Below, one piece after another: positions 53,719 to 64,000 of a stretch of 64,000 bases of DNA. Position 1 is the stretch's first letter; the number at the start of each line of letters is the position of its first letter. Source of the stretch: Sulfitobacter sp. M05. GTDB taxonomy: Bacteria > Pseudomonadota > Alphaproteobacteria > Rhodobacterales > Rhodobacteraceae. The stretch lies in NCBI RefSeq assembly GCF_029285175.1, contig NZ_JABEDH010000001.1, positions 1,178,001-1,242,000 on the forward strand, written 5' to 3'. Position numbers and translations under genes: made by a program. Below the pieces are notes generated by a model, which did no database searches, had not been told where the DNA came from, and saw only the letters and a list, made by a program, of their open reading frames with translations.

Positions 53719-55281
53719 TTAGTGTGAAGCAGCGGCGGACTGAATGGCGGTGTCAGCCGCCTCCACCGCGCTTGCGTAGTTTTCGACCAGAGCTGTTACA
53801 GAGGGGCCGATCATATCAAGCACCAGCGCCGGGTAGACGCCCAGAAGCAGGGTCATCACAACCAGCGGCGCAACAATCCATTTTTCGCGCGCACTCATGT
53901 CCTTGATGCCTTTCAGGCTTTCCTTAATCAGCTCGCCCATGACGACGCGGCGATAGAGCCACAAAGCATAGGCCGCCGAGAAGATCACACCGGTTGCAGC
54001 AACGGCGGCGACCCATGTGTTCACCTGGAAGACCGCAACCAGCGTCAGGAATTCACCGACAAAACCAGAGGTTCCCGGCAGGCCGACATTGGCCATGGTG
54101 AAGAACAGGAAAATCAGCGCGTAGACCGGCATCCGGTTAACCAAACCGCCATAAGCGTCGATCTCGCGGGTATGCATCCGGTCATAGATCACGCCCACCG
54201 CAAGGAACAACGCACCAGAGATAAACCCGTGGCTGATCATCTGGAAAATTGCCCCGTCAATGCCCTGCTGATTTGCCGCAAAGATACCCATGGTCACGAA
54301 ACCCATATGTGCAACCGATGAATAGGCAATCAACTTTTTCATGTCTTCCTGCACCAGTGCAACCAGCGAGGTATAGACAATGGCAATCGCCGACATCCAC
54401 AACACCATCGGTGCCATGACATCCGACCCTACCGGGAACATCGGCAGCGAAAAGCGCAAGAAGCCATAGCCGCCCATTTTCAGCAGGATAGCCGCAAGGA
54501 CAACAGACCCCGCTGTTGGCGCCTGTACGTGGGCATCGGGCAACCATGTATGCACTGGCCACATCGGCATTTTAACCGCGAAGCTGGCAAAGAAGGCGAG
54601 GAACATCAGGGTCTGCATACCGCCGACAATCTGAATGCCCAGCAAGCTAAAGCTCTCGGAACCGAACTGATGGTTCAGCAGGCTGACGTCGCAGCCGCCG
54701 ATGCAGGTTGTACCCGCGTCTGCAAACATTGCAACCATCGCGACCAACATCAGAACCGACCCGAAGAAGGTGTAAAGGAAGAACTTGAAGCTGGCGTAAA
54801 TCCGGTTCGCACCGCCCCAGATGCCAATGATAAGGAACATCGGGATAAGGCCTGCCTCGAAGAACAGGTAGAACAGGATCAGGTCCAGCGCCATGAACAC
54901 GCCCAGCATCAGCGTTTCCAACAGCAGGAAGGCGATCATGTATTCTTTGACGCGCTTGTCGACATTCCACGACGCGGCAATCACCAGCGGCATCATAAAG
55001 GTGGTCAGCATAACGAACAGGATGGAAATCCCATCAACACCAAGGCGGTATTTCAGGCCCAGCAACCACTCTGCCTCAGTTACGAATTGGAAGCCCGGGT
55101 TTTGCGGGTCGAATTCGAACAACACAAACAGCGAGATCACAAAAGTCGCTGTGGTGGTGATCAGCGCCAGCCATTTGGCATTGCGCTGCGCGTCTGCATC
55201 ATCGCCGCGCAGGAAAACGGCAAGGATCACTGCCGCTAGAGCCGGCAAAAACGTGATAATGGAAAGCAAGTGGGTGTCCAT
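53719..55281 (-). CDS. nuoM: NADH-quinone oxidoreductase subunit M
   Basis: 520 residues from ATG 55281, whose A overlaps the nuoL stop (TAATG); an in-frame start 30 nt earlier lies within nuoL. Typical segments are [20 protein letters not shown] near 235 and [20 protein letters not shown] near 320. It is an antiporter-like proton channel of complex I. Confidence 0.96.
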   Translation of the reverse strand: MDTHLLSIITFLPALAAVILAVFLRGDDADAQRNAKWLALITTTATFVISLFVLFEFDPQNPGFQFVTEAEWLLGLKYRLGVDGISILFVMLTTFMMPLVIAASWNVDKRVKEYMIAFLLLETLMLGVFMALDLILFYLFFEAGLIPMFLIIGIWGGANRIYASFKFFLYTFFGSVLMLVAMVAMFADAGTTCIGGCDVSLLNHQFGSESFSLLGIQIVGGMQTLMFLAFFASFAVKMPMWPVHTWLPDAHVQAPTAGSVVLAAILLKMGGYGFLRFSLPMFPVGSDVMAPMVLWMSAIAIVYTSLVALVQEDMKKLIAYSSVAHMGFVTMGIFAANQQGIDGAIFQMISHGFISGALFLAVGVIYDRMHTREIDAYGGLVNRMPVYALIFLFFTMANVGLPGTSGFVGEFLTLVAVFQVNTWVAAVAATGVIFSAAYALWLYRRVVMGELIKESLKGIKDMSAREKWIVAPLVVMTLLLGVYPALVLDMIGPSVTALVENYASAVEAADTAIQSAAASH

Positions 55282-57380
55282 TAGTGCGCCCCTCCGGACA
55301 TCGTCATCCATGTCACCAGCACCGCGATGCCGATCACCATGGCGAAAGCATAGGTGAAGATATAGCCAGACTGCGCCTTACCGGCGAGCCGTGTGAAAAA
55401 CGGGACAATGCCCATGGCGATGCCATTCAGTGAACCGTCGATGACGTTGCCATCACCACGTTTCCAGAAAAACCGACCGATCGCTTTGGCGGGTTTGACA
55501 AAGACCACATTATACAGCTCGTCAAAGTACCATTTGTTCAGGAAGAACAGGTAAAGCGGCTTTTGGTTCTCGGCCAGTCTCTTGGGCAGGCTTGGGTTCC
55601 AGATGTAGAACCAAAGCGCCATGATCAGGCCGAACAACATTGCGATGAACGGTGCAACCTTGACCCACTTGGGCGCGCCATGGGCATCCGCCAATACCGT
55701 GTTGTCAGGACCAAAGAACAAAGCCCCCTCACCCGGCGCGCCGCCAAAGGCCGCATGGTGACCGGTGTGGGCATCGTGCCCTTCATCGGATTTGCCGTGG
55801 CTGTCCTCGGCACCGCTTGCATGGGTGTCAGAACCTTCGGCCATTTCCACCAGCGGGATGTTGTAAAAGTCCGCGACATATTTGTGATCGCCAAAGAATG
55901 GCTTGAACCAGATCATACCGGCAAAGATCGCCCCAACGGCCAGCACTGCCAGAGGCACAAGCATCACCATCGGGCTTTCATGCGCATGTTCATGCGTATG
56001 TTTGTCGCCGCGCGCGGTGCCATAGAAAGTAAGGAAGATCAGGCGCCAGCTGTAAAAGCTGGTCATCGCTGCGGCTACCACCAGCAACCAGAACCCATAC
56101 ATAGAACCACCGGCCCAAGCGCTTTCAATAATCGCATCCTTGGACAGGAAACCGGCAAAGCCGAAATGCGTCAATGGAATGCCAACACCGGTGATCGCCA
56201 AGGTGCCGATCATCATCGCAGCGAAGGTAAACGGGATCTTTTTGCGCAGCGCGCCATAATTCCGCATGTCCTGTTCGTGGTGCATCGCGTGGATGACCGA
56301 CCCTGCGCCAAGGAACAACATCGCCTTGAAAAACGCGTGGGTGAACAGGTGGAACATCGCTGCTGAATACATGCCAACACCAGCGGCAACGAACATATAC
56401 CCCAACTGCGAACAGGTGGAATAGGCGATGACCCGTTTGATATCAGTCTGCACCAGCCCGACAGTTGCGGCAAAGAATGCCGTGGTTGCACCGATGAAGG
56501 TGACAAACATCATGGCTTCTGGTGCGAATTCCATCAAAGGTGACATACGACACACAAGGAAGACGCCCGCCGTAACCATTGTGGCCGCGTGGATCAGGGC
56601 GGACACTGGTGTCGGACCTTCCATCGCATCAGGCAACCAAGTGTGCAGGAACAACTGCGCCGATTTACCCATCGCCCCGATGAACAACAGGAAGGCAATC
56701 AGGTTTGCCGCGTTCCAATCGGTCCACAAAAAGCTGATAGTTTGCTCGGCCAGATCAGGGGCCGCCGCGAAAATATCATCAAAGCGGATGCTGTCCGTCA
56801 TAAAGTACAGCGCCATGATACCCAGGATAAAGCCGAAATCCCCTACCCTGTTGACCACAAAGGCCTTGATCGCAGCCGCATTGGCGCTGGGTTTTTTGTA
56901 ATAGAAACCGATCAGCAGATAGGAGGCAACGCCCACACCTTCCCAGCCAAAGAACATCTGGACAAGGTTATCCGCCGTCACCAGCATCAGCATCGCAAAA
57001 GTAAAGAACGACAGATAGGCAAAGAAGCGCGCGCGATAGCTTTCGCCTTCGCCGTTGAAATTGTCGTCATGCGCCATGTAGCCGAAGGAATAGAGATGCA
57101 CGAGCGCCGAAACCGAGGTGACAACAATCAACATGATCGCGGTCAGCCGGTCCATGCGAATGGACCAATCCGTGCTGATTGTTCCGGATTCAATGAACCG
57201 CAAGATCTGGATGTGTTCGGTCGGCCCTTCCAGCGTCAGGAAGACGACCCAAGACAGGGCCGCAGCCAGAAACAACAAGCCGGTGGTCAACCACTGGGCT
57301 GTCGCCTCGCCGATGATCTTCCAACCGAAGCCGGCAACGATGGCCCCGACAAGGGGTGCGAAAAGGATGATGGTTTCCAT
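55281..57380 (-). CDS. nuoL: NADH-quinone oxidoreductase subunit L
   Basis: 699 residues. Core motifs are [20 protein letters not shown] near 148 and [20 protein letters not shown] near 250, then [20 protein letters not shown] near 325. The C-terminal lateral helix is present. A His/Asp-rich loop ([20 protein letters not shown], near 555) could bind metal or simply be a surface loop of this order. It is the distal proton channel of complex I and follows nuoK by 4 bp. Confidence 0.96.
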   Translation of the reverse strand: METIILFAPLVGAIVAGFGWKIIGEATAQWLTTGLLFLAAALSWVVFLTLEGPTEHIQILRFIESGTISTDWSIRMDRLTAIMLIVVTSVSALVHLYSFGYMAHDDNFNGEGESYRARFFAYLSFFTFAMLMLVTADNLVQMFFGWEGVGVASYLLIGFYYKKPSANAAAIKAFVVNRVGDFGFILGIMALYFMTDSIRFDDIFAAAPDLAEQTISFLWTDWNAANLIAFLLFIGAMGKSAQLFLHTWLPDAMEGPTPVSALIHAATMVTAGVFLVCRMSPLMEFAPEAMMFVTFIGATTAFFAATVGLVQTDIKRVIAYSTCSQLGYMFVAAGVGMYSAAMFHLFTHAFFKAMLFLGAGSVIHAMHHEQDMRNYGALRKKIPFTFAAMMIGTLAITGVGIPLTHFGFAGFLSKDAIIESAWAGGSMYGFWLLVVAAAMTSFYSWRLIFLTFYGTARGDKHTHEHAHESPMVMLVPLAVLAVGAIFAGMIWFKPFFGDHKYVADFYNIPLVEMAEGSDTHASGAEDSHGKSDEGHDAHTGHHAAFGGAPGEGALFFGPDNTVLADAHGAPKWVKVAPFIAMLFGLIMALWFYIWNPSLPKRLAENQKPLYLFFLNKWYFDELYNVVFVKPAKAIGRFFWKRGDGNVIDGSLNGIAMGIVPFFTRLAGKAQSGYIFTYAFAMVIGIAVLVTWMTMSGGAH

Positions 57381-57384
57381 GTGG

Positions 57385-57690
57385 TTAGCCCTTCATCACA
57401 TTGACATCTTCAACCGCGATAGTGCCACGGTTGCGGAAGAAACAAACAAGGATGGCAAGACCGATCGCGGCCTCTGCCGCTGCAACGGTCAGCACGAACA
57501 GTGTGAAAACCTGCCCCACCATATCCCCAAGGAAACTGGAGAAAGCGACCAGATTGATATTCACCGCCAAAAGCATCAATTCGATGCTCATCAACAGAAT
57601 GATCACGTTCTTCCGGTTTAGGAATAGCCCGAAGATGCCGATGACAAATAGCGTTGCCGCCACTGTCAGGTAATGTTCAAGTCCGATCAT
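57385..57690 (-). CDS. nuoK: NADH-quinone oxidoreductase subunit K
   Basis: 101 residues with three helices. [20 protein letters not shown] opens the protein, with the conserved Glu in [20 protein letters not shown] and the second in [20 protein letters not shown]. The proton-translocating membrane module of complex I includes it. A 74-bp gap with two palindromes separates it from nuoJ. Confidence 0.96.
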   Translation of the reverse strand: MIGLEHYLTVAATLFVIGIFGLFLNRKNVIILLMSIELMLLAVNINLVAFSSFLGDMVGQVFTLFVLTVAAAEAAIGLAILVCFFRNRGTIAVEDVNVMKG

Positions 57691-57715
57691 CGTTCACTGT
57701 CTTTCCGTCGTTATT

Positions 57716-57757
57716 CGTTTTCTTCAAAAGAAAACGGTAGGAATTTTTAAAAATTCC
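57716..57757. promoter_or_regulatory. Two adjacent palindromes in the nuoJ-nuoK gap
   Basis: CGTTTTCTT-CAA-AAGAAAACG (57716-57736) and the perfect 18-bp GGAATTTTTAAAAATTCC (57740-57757) fill most of the only sizeable gap between nuoG and nuoN. They could form stacked mRNA hairpins that affect processing or partial termination inside the operon. Confidence 0.45.
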
Positions 57758-57764
57758 AGGTCCC

Positions 57765-58367
57765 TCAAAGCCCTTGCCCAGGCTTCACATCTTTCAGTTC
57801 CATCGTCTTGGCCGGATCACGCATCATCTGCGCGACGACATCCTGACGTTTGACATCCACACGATGGCGCAGGGTCAAGACAATCGCACCGATCATCGCC
57901 ACCAGCAGGATCATGCCCGCCAGTTGGAAGATCAGGAAATAGTCATCATACAGGATCAGACCTAAAGCCGCAGTGTTTTGCACATCAAGATCAGTGACCT
58001 GCGTGCGCAATCCTTCGGCCGCGGCATTGGTTTCCCATGCGCCAAAGGCCATCACGAACTGCATCAGAATGATCATCCCGATCAGCAAGGCCAGCGGCAT
58101 GTATTTGGCCATCTCTGCCTTCAGTTCGGCAAAGTCGACATCCAGCATCATCACCACAAACAGGAACAACACGGCCACCGCGCCGACGTAGACAATGATC
58201 AACAACATCGCCACGAATTCCGCACCCAACAGCACGAACAGACCTGCCGAAGACAGGAATGCGAGGATCAGCCACAATACGGAATGCACTGGGTTACGGC
58301 TGACCACGGTGAACAGCCCCCCGGTAATTACGCAAATCGAAAACAGGTAAAATGCAAAAACAATCAT
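57765..58367 (-). CDS. nuoJ: NADH-quinone oxidoreductase subunit J
   Basis: 200 residues, five helices. Family segments are [20 protein letters not shown] and [20 protein letters not shown] (the pi-bulge helix), [11 protein letters not shown], and [20 protein letters not shown]. It is a membrane subunit next to the quinone site of complex I. ATG overlaps the preceding stop by 4 bp. Confidence 0.95.
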   Translation of the reverse strand: MIVFAFYLFSICVITGGLFTVVSRNPVHSVLWLILAFLSSAGLFVLLGAEFVAMLLIIVYVGAVAVLFLFVVMMLDVDFAELKAEMAKYMPLALLIGMIILMQFVMAFGAWETNAAAEGLRTQVTDLDVQNTAALGLILYDDYFLIFQLAGMILLVAMIGAIVLTLRHRVDVKRQDVVAQMMRDPAKTMELKDVKPGQGL

Positions 58368-58795
58368 GCTCCGCTGCCCTTCATGTCGTCGCCCTTCATG
58401 TCGTTTTCTTTCTCGTCCATGGCCTGATTGGCCAGCTCCGTCGCACGGGTCATCGCCGGCAGACCGGCAAAGACAGACATTTGTGCAATTGTTTCAGTTA
58501 CATGCTGTCGTGTGGCCCCTGCCTCGATCGCATGGCGCACTGTTTGACGGACTGCAACATCATTTTGTGCGCCCTGCATTGTCAGACCGGCCAGCGTTAG
58601 CAACAGTCGCGTCCGCGCGTCCAGACCACCAGCATTCAGACCGTTGCCGAACATCATTTCCATCATGTCCTTTGGCATCGTGCCCATCATGGCTTCGAAC
58701 ACCTTCGGCGAAAAAGCATCCATCGCAGGCACGGCTTTCGCCATTTCCTGCGCCTGCTTCATCATCGCTTCAAAGGGGTTGCTCGGATCGCTCAT
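58364..58795 (-). CDS. Carboxymuconolactone-decarboxylase-like protein inside the nuo operon
   Basis: 143 residues, Met-rich N-terminus ([20 protein letters not shown]). The core [20 protein letters not shown], then [20 protein letters not shown] and [20 protein letters not shown], is the AhpD/CMD helical fold. The peroxidatic CxxC of AhpD is absent. Both ends overlap neighbours by 4 bp (nuoI stop, nuoJ start), so it is made with complex I and may help its assembly or protection; this is inference. Confidence 0.8.
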   Translation of the reverse strand: MSDPSNPFEAMMKQAQEMAKAVPAMDAFSPKVFEAMMGTMPKDMMEMMFGNGLNAGGLDARTRLLLTLAGLTMQGAQNDVAVRQTVRHAIEAGATRQHVTETIAQMSVFAGLPAMTRATELANQAMDEKENDMKGDDMKGSGA

Positions 58796-59286
58796 CGGTA
58801 AGGTGCATCCATTTCGAGGTTGCGGGCAATCTCGGCTTCCCAGCGGGCACCGTTGTCCAGCAACTTGTCCTTGTCATAATACAGCTCTTCGCGCGTCTCG
58901 GTCGAGAACTCGAAATTCGGCCCTTCGACAATCGCATCCACGGGACAAGCTTCTTGGCAGAAACCGCAGTAGATGCATTTGGTCATGTCGATGTCGTAAC
59001 GTGTTGTGCGACGGCTGCCGTCATCCCGCGGCTCGGCATCAATTGTGATGGCCTGCGCAGGACACACGGCTTCACACAGTTTACAGGCAATACAGCGCTC
59101 CTCCCCGTTGGGATAGCGACGCAGCGCATGTTCACCGCGAAAACGCGGGCTCAGCGGCCCTTTTTCGTGGGGATAGTTCAGCGTGACCTTGGGCGCGAAG
59201 AAGTAACGCATGCCCAGCATGAAGCCTTTGACATAGTCAGTGAGCAGGAAATATCCGGCTTTGCGGGAAAAATCGGTTTGACTCAT
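58792..59286 (-). CDS. nuoI: NADH-quinone oxidoreductase subunit I
   Basis: 164 residues from ATG 59286 (the upstream frame runs into nuoH). Two ferredoxin-type [4Fe-4S] motifs, [16 protein letters not shown] and [16 protein letters not shown], bind clusters N6a and N6b. [16 protein letters not shown] precedes them. The subunit passes electrons to N2 in the peripheral arm of complex I. It begins 7 bp after nuoH. Confidence 0.97.
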   Translation of the reverse strand: MSQTDFSRKAGYFLLTDYVKGFMLGMRYFFAPKVTLNYPHEKGPLSPRFRGEHALRRYPNGEERCIACKLCEAVCPAQAITIDAEPRDDGSRRTTRYDIDMTKCIYCGFCQEACPVDAIVEGPNFEFSTETREELYYDKDKLLDNGARWEAEIARNLEMDAPYR

Positions 59287-59293
59287 ATCATCC

Positions 59294-60328
59294 TCACATC
59301 GGCCAGCGGGCGTAGATGCCCCAGAACCATTCGAATTTCGCCGCGAAGGCCACAAACACCACCCAGAACAATGAGAACGGCAGGAAGACTTTCCACCCCA
59401 GACGCATCAGTTGGTCATATCGGTAGCGCGGGGTGATTGCCTTCACCATTGAGAAGACAAAGAACACGCCCAACATCTTGATGAACATCCAGAAGAAGCC
59501 ATCCGGCAGGAACGCCACAGGTGACAGCCAACCACCAAGGAACAGGAGCGACACCAGCGCACACATCAGCACAACTGCAACCAATTCACCGATCATGAAC
59601 AACAGAAACGGCGTGGATGAATATTCAACCTGATAGCCGGCAACCAGTTCTGATTCCGCCTCTGGCAAATCGAACGGCGGACGGTTGGTTTCAGCCAAGG
59701 CGCTGATAAAGAACAGGATCAGCATCGGGAAATGCGGCAGGAAGTACCAGTGTAGCAGACCGCCACCGCCCTCTTGTGCCTGAACGATCGCGCCAAAGTT
59801 CATCGACCCCGTTGAGATAATCACACCGATGATGATCAAACCAATTGAGACCTCGTAAGAGATCATCTGCGCCGCAGAGCGCAGCGAGCCAAGGAACGGG
59901 TATTTCGAGTTGGATGCCCAACCGCCCATGATCACACCATATACTTCAAGCGAGGAAATCGCGAAGACATAGAGGATTGCGACATTGATATCGGCGAGAA
60001 TCCAGTTTTCATTAAACGGGATAACCGCCCATGCAATCATTGCCATGACGAAAGAAATCATCGGGGCCAGGAAGAACACCGCGCGGTCGGCACCGGCGGG
60101 CACGACGACCTCTTTAACGATATATTTCAGGAAGTCCGCAAAGGACTGTAGCAGGCCAAATACGCCAACCACGTTGGGGCCGCGCCGCATCATAACAGCG
60201 GCCCAGATCTTGCGGTCTGCATACATCAGAAACGCCAATGCCAGCAGCAAAGGCACCACCAACAGCAACACCTGCCCGACCAACAAAAGCCCCATGCCGA
60301 GGCCGGTTTGTGTAAAGAATTCAACCAT
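59294..60328 (-). CDS. nuoH: NADH-quinone oxidoreductase subunit H
   Basis: 344 residues, eight helices. [20 protein letters not shown] near 48, [20 protein letters not shown] near 210 (the quinone-chamber loop) and [20 protein letters not shown] near 300 are all conserved. It forms the quinone entry chamber of complex I with NuoB and NuoD. A small lipoprotein gene precedes it. Confidence 0.97.
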   Translation of the reverse strand: MVEFFTQTGLGMGLLLVGQVLLLVVPLLLALAFLMYADRKIWAAVMMRRGPNVVGVFGLLQSFADFLKYIVKEVVVPAGADRAVFFLAPMISFVMAMIAWAVIPFNENWILADINVAILYVFAISSLEVYGVIMGGWASNSKYPFLGSLRSAAQMISYEVSIGLIIIGVIISTGSMNFGAIVQAQEGGGGLLHWYFLPHFPMLILFFISALAETNRPPFDLPEAESELVAGYQVEYSSTPFLLFMIGELVAVVLMCALVSLLFLGGWLSPVAFLPDGFFWMFIKMLGVFFVFSMVKAITPRYRYDQLMRLGWKVFLPFSLFWVVFVAFAAKFEWFWGIYARWPM

Positions 60329-60334
60329 TGTTTG

Positions 60335-60730
60335 TCATACCCTCGGAATGCCCTTTTCGACGCAATGTGCAACGGTCACTTCGGCATCGATTGTCTTTAT
60401 GCCACGTGGCAAGCTCGGCGAGATCGTATAAACAGCATCGCCCCGCCAAAGGCCAGCCTCTTGCGCCACATTTGTGCGCACATGTCGTGCAAATCCGTAT
60501 CCACGGATAAGCGTGTATTGCGCCGCCGCACATTCCGCATAGTCAGCCACGTCCTGACCGCTTTGTGCTTTGGTCATTGCAACATTGAATTGCACCAGAT
60601 CCCCATCCAGAAGCGCGGTTTCTACGCCCCTATATTCAGGGATAAAATCCGATGCAAGCGGCGCTTGCGGCGCGCAACCAGCCAGCCCCATTGCGGCCGT
60701 TGAGAGGGCAAAGGCTGCCATCGTTCTCAC
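60335..60730 (-). CDS. Small lipoprotein between nuoG and nuoH
   Basis: 131 residues from GTG 60730, which overlaps the nuoG stop (GTGA) and supplies the positive N-region [22 protein letters not shown] 60721 is the alternative. LAGC is a lipobox. The mature part has Cys in ECAAAQY and AHCVEKG, possibly a disulfide. No family is recognised. Position suggests a complex I-associated or simply co-transcribed envelope protein. Confidence 0.72.
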   Translation of the reverse strand: MRTMAAFALSTAAMGLAGCAPQAPLASDFIPEYRGVETALLDGDLVQFNVAMTKAQSGQDVADYAECAAAQYTLIRGYGFARHVRTNVAQEAGLWRGDAVYTISPSLPRGIKTIDAEVTVAHCVEKGIPRV

Positions 60731-62742
60731 TCGGCTGCCAAAGGTGCCGCAGCCCGCGCCGCCGCATTGGCGGATAGCTCGGCCATCAGCTGGCTGGCCC
60801 GTGCAATCGGGTTGCTAAGATAGAAATCGGCAATCGCCGGCACGAAAGGATCAGAGCCAACCTTGCCACGTGCAAGGGGCTGCCAATCGTTTTGCGCCAC
60901 CACGTCAACCTGCCCAAGATGCGGTACATCCTTGACCAAGGCCTTGCGCAAATCGGCAAGGGAATCGAACGGCAGTGTCACCTCCAGTTCCGCAGACAGG
61001 GCCCGCAGGATTGCCCAGTTTTCCTTGGCCTGCCCCGGTGCAAAACTTGCCCGCGCGGCCAATTGTGGGCGTCCTTCAGTATTCACAAAAAGACCGGCCT
61101 CTTCGGTATAGGCGGCACCGGGCAGAATGATATCCGCGCGATGTGCGCCACGATCCCCGTGCGAACCTTGATAAATCACAAATGGTCCGGCAGGAATGTC
61201 ACCCTCGTCGGCACCAAGGTTATAGATAACCTCTGCCGCCAGCACATCGGTAATGCCATTTTCGCTTGTTGCGCCGACATCCATCGCGCCAACACGGCCC
61301 GCTGCCGTATGCAGCACCATGAAGGTGGATTTGGTCGATTCGGCCAGTGCCATCGCTTCGGCCAGGATCGCCGCGCCATCCTCACGGCACAGGGCCGCCT
61401 GCCCGATGATAATCACAGACGGCTTGTCCTGCACCTCGGAATGATCCCGCGACAATAGTTCTGTCATCATCGCCGGATCATCGCTGATGTGCATGGTTTC
61501 ATAAGTCAGGTCAGCTTTAGGACCGACCACGCCAATACCGCAGCCTTTGGTCCAGGCTTTGCGAATGCGTGCGTTCAACACCGGCGCTTCGACCGCAGGA
61601 TTCGCGCCAATCAGCATGATCGCCTGTGCATTGTCCAGATCTTCAACCGTCGCCGTCCCAACATAGCCAGAGCGGTTACCGGCGGGCAGTTTCGCACCAT
61701 CGGTGCGGCATTCAACAGAACCGCCCTGCCCCTCGATCAACGCCTTCAGCGCATAGGCCGCTTCCGCAGAGGCCAGATCACCGACCAGACCGCCGACTTT
61801 CTTGCCCTTCATCGCCGCAGCCGCAGCCGCCAGCGCTTCGGGCCAGTCCGCTTTGCGCAGTTTACCGTTTTCACGAATATAAGGTGTGTCCAGACGCTGG
61901 CGACGCAGACCGTCCCAGACGAAGCGGGTTTTGTCGGAAATCCATTCCTCATTCACGCCGTCATGGTTGCGCGGCAGAATCCGCATCACTTCACGACCTT
62001 TGGTATCCACACGGATGTTGGACCCCAGTGCATCCATCACGTCGATGGATTCGGTCTTGGTCAATTCCCAAGGCCGCGCGGTAAAGGCATATGGTTTACT
62101 GACCAGCGCGCCAACCGGACACAGGTCAATGATGTTGCCCTGCAAGTTCGAATCAAGTGTCTGACCCAGATAGGACGTAATCTCGGCATCTTCGCCACGC
62201 CCCGTCTGACCCATCATATGCAGGCCAGCCACTTCGGTGGTAAAACGGACGCAACGCGTGCAGGAGATACAGCGCGTCATATGGGTTTCAACCAAAGGAC
62301 CCAGATCAAGATCTTCGGTCGCCCGCTTCGGCTCGCGATAACGGCTGAAGTCGACACCGTATGCCATCGCCTGATCCTGCAAGTCACATTCGCCGCCCTG
62401 ATCGCAAATCGGGCAATCCAGCGGATGGTTGATCAACAGGAATTCCATCACCCCTTCGCGGGCCTTTTTCACCATAGGTGAATTGGTCTTTACAACCGGC
62501 GGCTGACCTTCGGGACCGGGGCGCAAATCCTTGACCTGCATCGCACAGGAGGCTGCGGGTTTTGGCGGCCCACCGACAACCTCGACCAGACACATGCGGC
62601 AGTTGCCCGCAATCGACAGGCGTTCGTGGTAACAGAAACGCGGAATTTCGACCCCCGCTTGCTCACACGCCTGAATGAGCGTCATCGCCCCCTCAGTTTC
62701 AACTTCTTTACCGTCGATGATGATCTTGCGCAGGTCGCTCAT
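60727..62742 (-). CDS. nuoG: NADH-quinone oxidoreductase subunit G
   Basis: 671 residues. The [2Fe-2S] ligands are in [20 protein letters not shown] plus a Cys at PAASC. The His/Cys-ligated N5 site is in [20 protein letters not shown], and the [4Fe-4S] motif is [13 protein letters not shown]. The molybdopterin-oxidoreductase-like domain follows and lacks a molybdenum active site in the family. The extra N7 cluster Cys set of the E. coli protein is not seen. It is the largest peripheral-arm subunit. Confidence 0.96.
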   Translation of the reverse strand: MSDLRKIIIDGKEVETEGAMTLIQACEQAGVEIPRFCYHERLSIAGNCRMCLVEVVGGPPKPAASCAMQVKDLRPGPEGQPPVVKTNSPMVKKAREGVMEFLLINHPLDCPICDQGGECDLQDQAMAYGVDFSRYREPKRATEDLDLGPLVETHMTRCISCTRCVRFTTEVAGLHMMGQTGRGEDAEITSYLGQTLDSNLQGNIIDLCPVGALVSKPYAFTARPWELTKTESIDVMDALGSNIRVDTKGREVMRILPRNHDGVNEEWISDKTRFVWDGLRRQRLDTPYIRENGKLRKADWPEALAAAAAAMKGKKVGGLVGDLASAEAAYALKALIEGQGGSVECRTDGAKLPAGNRSGYVGTATVEDLDNAQAIMLIGANPAVEAPVLNARIRKAWTKGCGIGVVGPKADLTYETMHISDDPAMMTELLSRDHSEVQDKPSVIIIGQAALCREDGAAILAEAMALAESTKSTFMVLHTAAGRVGAMDVGATSENGITDVLAAEVIYNLGADEGDIPAGPFVIYQGSHGDRGAHRADIILPGAAYTEEAGLFVNTEGRPQLAARASFAPGQAKENWAILRALSAELEVTLPFDSLADLRKALVKDVPHLGQVDVVAQNDWQPLARGKVGSDPFVPAIADFYLSNPIARASQLMAELSANAAARAAAPLAAE

Positions 62743-62746
62743 TGGT

Positions 62747-63148
62747 TCACTTTGCTCTTAGTAACGAACCGATCCGGCTCGATTTTTGAATCTCTTGCTG
62801 TCCTAACGCACAATAGCTTTGCGGGTCAGAAGTATCGACCCCCCGTGCGCGGAAAAATTCAGCCGCTTTTGCGCGCAGCCGGTCCTTTTCGACATCACTG
62901 TCCGTATAGGCTTCAATCTCTGCCTGAGTATACCCCATGTCGCGGGCTTTTTTCTCCAAATTTCGGACATACCCGATGGCCCGGAACATCCGGGCGCTGA
63001 TCACTGGGCAATTCTTACGGATACGGTCGGCGATACCTAGATCAAACAAGGCATCGTCAATGGCGGCGACCTCCCGAAGGGGCGGTTTGGCAATGGCCGG
63101 AACGGCCAGCAGGCTTGCGCCCAGAAATGCTGCAACCAGAATTTTCAT
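62747..63148 (-). CDS. DUF5333-like secreted protein upstream of nuoG
   Basis: 133 residues from ATG 63148 (GTG 63151 in frame; AGGAA upstream). A signal peptide [20 protein letters not shown] is clear. The mature part has a conserved-looking [20 protein letters not shown], a Cys pair (KNCPV, SYCALG) and [21 protein letters not shown] recall this type inside nuo operons of Rhodobacterales as DUF5333. It should be periplasmic; function unknown. Confidence 0.78.
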   Translation of the reverse strand: MKILVAAFLGASLLAVPAIAKPPLREVAAIDDALFDLGIADRIRKNCPVISARMFRAIGYVRNLEKKARDMGYTQAEIEAYTDSDVEKDRLRAKAAEFFRARGVDTSDPQSYCALGQQEIQKSSRIGSLLRAK

Positions 63149-63264
63149 CACTTAGTTCCTCATGTAGTGCGGGCGAGTTTGCCCTTGTCCCACATGGGTT
63201 TGGCCCCATTGTTATGCAATAACAGGTCCCTAACCTGCCATCAACGCCCCCGTGTCGCCGGGTT

Positions 63265-63597
63265 TCAAAGCTGAGGGCAAGCCCCCTGAAACACCAGCGT
63301 ATTATCCGTGATCTGCAATTGCTCGGGTGGTGTGTCCGGCCCCACCGCCCAAGTGATCTTGGAACTGCCATAATGTTCGACACAATAAGCTGTGCCTGCA
63401 TGGCGTCCCGCCTCGCGCGCGCCATCAAGCGACCGCGCCACATCGCGAATGCGCACAGAGAACACATCCCTCTGCCCATCAACCTTGGCCACTTTCACGC
63501 GGAAGTACTGGCCGTCAAAGGCAATGCGGTTCTTGCTGTCTGTACAGCCTGCCATCACCCCCAATATCAGGGCAATCGTTAAACAACGCTTCTTCAT
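63265..63597 (-). CDS. Small lipoprotein
   Basis: 110 residues. Lipobox MAGC after MKKRCLTIALILGV. The mature part reads like a compact beta-rich domain (IAFDGQYFRVKVAKVDGQRD, SVRIRDVARSLDGAREAGRH) with two Cys (AYCVEHYG, QGACPQL). A similar build is often encoded near nuo genes in this order. Its ATG overlaps the stop of the 43-residue frame upstream (ATGA). Confidence 0.7.
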   Translation of the reverse strand: MKKRCLTIALILGVMAGCTDSKNRIAFDGQYFRVKVAKVDGQRDVFSVRIRDVARSLDGAREAGRHAGTAYCVEHYGSSKITWAVGPDTPPEQLQITDNTLVFQGACPQL

Positions 63598-63725
63598 TTC
63601 TGCGCCCTCTTCATTTCTAAACTCTTGCTTGGTTTAGCCTGCGGTCCGCTACCTTTGAGGGAATCGGAACCATCTTTTGACTGGCTTTCCTGTTCTTGTT
63701 CATGGGTTTTCCATTTGCCCCACAT
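63594..63725 (-). CDS. Candidate 43-residue protein coupled to the lipoprotein gene
   Basis: ATG at 63725 opens a frame (MWGKWKTHEQEQESQSKDGS, then LKGSGPQAKPSKSLEM, ending KRAQK) that stops with TGA at 63594-63596 inside the ATGA overlap with the lipoprotein start. It is highly charged and Ser/Gln/Lys-rich, with no family recognised and no strong ribosome site. The four-base coupling, common in this operon, is the main support. Confidence 0.35.
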   Translation of the reverse strand: MWGKWKTHEQEQESQSKDGSDSLKGSGPQAKPSKSLEMKRAQK

Positions 63726-63806
63726 ATTTGCTAAATTCGCGCGTCAGGCAACCTTTGTATCGTCACCGCTTTCGCACTCGCCTTCTGCCGTGCCCCCCCG
63801 GCCCCT

Positions 63807-64000
63807 TCATTGCGCGACAATCTTTAACATCCGCCCAATTGGCGTGCGCCACTCGGCAGCCGCATATCCCGCGTTGCAATACCCTTGCTGGGGGCTGTCT
63901 TCTGTCAGGTCATATTTTTTTAGAAAGGCGGCGAAATAGGGATCATAACGTTCAGGAGCCACTGGGGCGAAATAGGTGCCCAATTCGCGCGCCGGAATGC
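63807..64000 (-). CDS. C-terminal part of an unrecognised nuo-operon protein (cut by window edge)
   Basis: Reading the minus strand from the right edge gives 64 codons in an open frame ending with TGA at 63807-63809. The peptide ends with CNAGYAAAEWRTPIGRMLKI followed by VAQ, preceded by GTYFAPVAPERYDPYFAAFL. No family is recognised from this fragment. It may be one of the accessory proteins encoded between nuoF and nuoG in this order. Confidence 0.5.
   Translation of the reverse strand, partial: IPARELGTYFAPVAPERYDPYFAAFLKKYDLTEDSPQQGYCNAGYAAAEWRTPIGRMLKIVAQ

Noticed and set aside
1-64000. tRNA or rRNA genes, CRISPR arrays, prophage or integrase genes
   Set aside because: No T-loop patterns, regularly spaced direct repeats, phage structural genes or recombinases were recognised in any gap or frame.

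Overview
The window looks like a chromosomal segment of a marine alphaproteobacterium of the order Rhodobacterales (roseobacter type). The basis is gene content and style: a nuo operon carrying the extra small genes usual in this order (a carboxymuconolactone-decarboxylase-like protein, a DUF5333-like protein, small lipoproteins), Hint-domain proteins, PQQ-free core metabolism, moderately high GC and many ATGA/GTGA/TAATG gene overlaps. I see no rRNA, tRNA, CRISPR array, prophage or intact insertion sequence. Species cannot be named from the sequence alone.

Layout. 1-3000: the 5' part of an indolepyruvate ferredoxin oxidoreductase gene diverges from a LysR regulator. A long non-coding stretch follows with an MmgR/SuhB-like small RNA candidate, a 103-bp dispersed repeat and a 214-bp MITE-like element with perfect 32-bp inverted ends, then a secreted PRC-barrel-like protein. 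3150-7766: purL, then a CoxE-type VWA protein and a MoxR ATPase on the minus strand. 7951-13772: a tightly overlapping surface-polysaccharide-like operon (glycosyltransferase, sulfotransferase, degenerate sulfotransferase/glycosyltransferase fusion, FkbM methyltransferase, glycosyltransferase). 13876-18312: an unknown hydrolase-fold protein, pyrC, pyrE and dnaB, with a perfect DnaA box before dnaB. 18456-24380: a secreted alpha/beta hydrolase, alr-pqiA-like, a membrane coiled-coil protein, and a PepSY/DUF2946 pair. 24511-32920: radA, cvpA, an orphan PAS histidine kinase, purF, an SDR, surE-pcm and a LysM/M23 lipoprotein.

32927-44488: accessory-flavoured region with two Hint-domain genes, three further copies of the 104-bp repeat, a candidate 47-aa gene, tatABC with a DUF815 ATPase, a WYL regulator with its likely operator, an unusual symporter/ABC-ATPase/paired Lin0512 operon, and an SDR/DNA-alkylation-repair operon. 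44678-48934: prfC coupled to a glycosyltransferase, then a DEAD-box helicase. 49021-64000: a long minus-strand operon running from a partial gene at the right edge through nuoG, H, I, J, K, L, M, N and on to birA, coaX and RNase J. nuoA-F should lie just beyond position 64000.

The most notable unexplained structure is the 103-104 bp repeat family. Four copies align almost without gaps. Two are direct copies bracketing the first Hint gene, one of these supplies the stop codons of two convergent genes, and another sits just upstream of the second Hint gene. Next in interest are the MITE-like element joined to one repeat copy, the polysaccharide operon with a pseudo-sulfotransferase fusion and a coupled leader peptide, and the paired Lin0512 operon.
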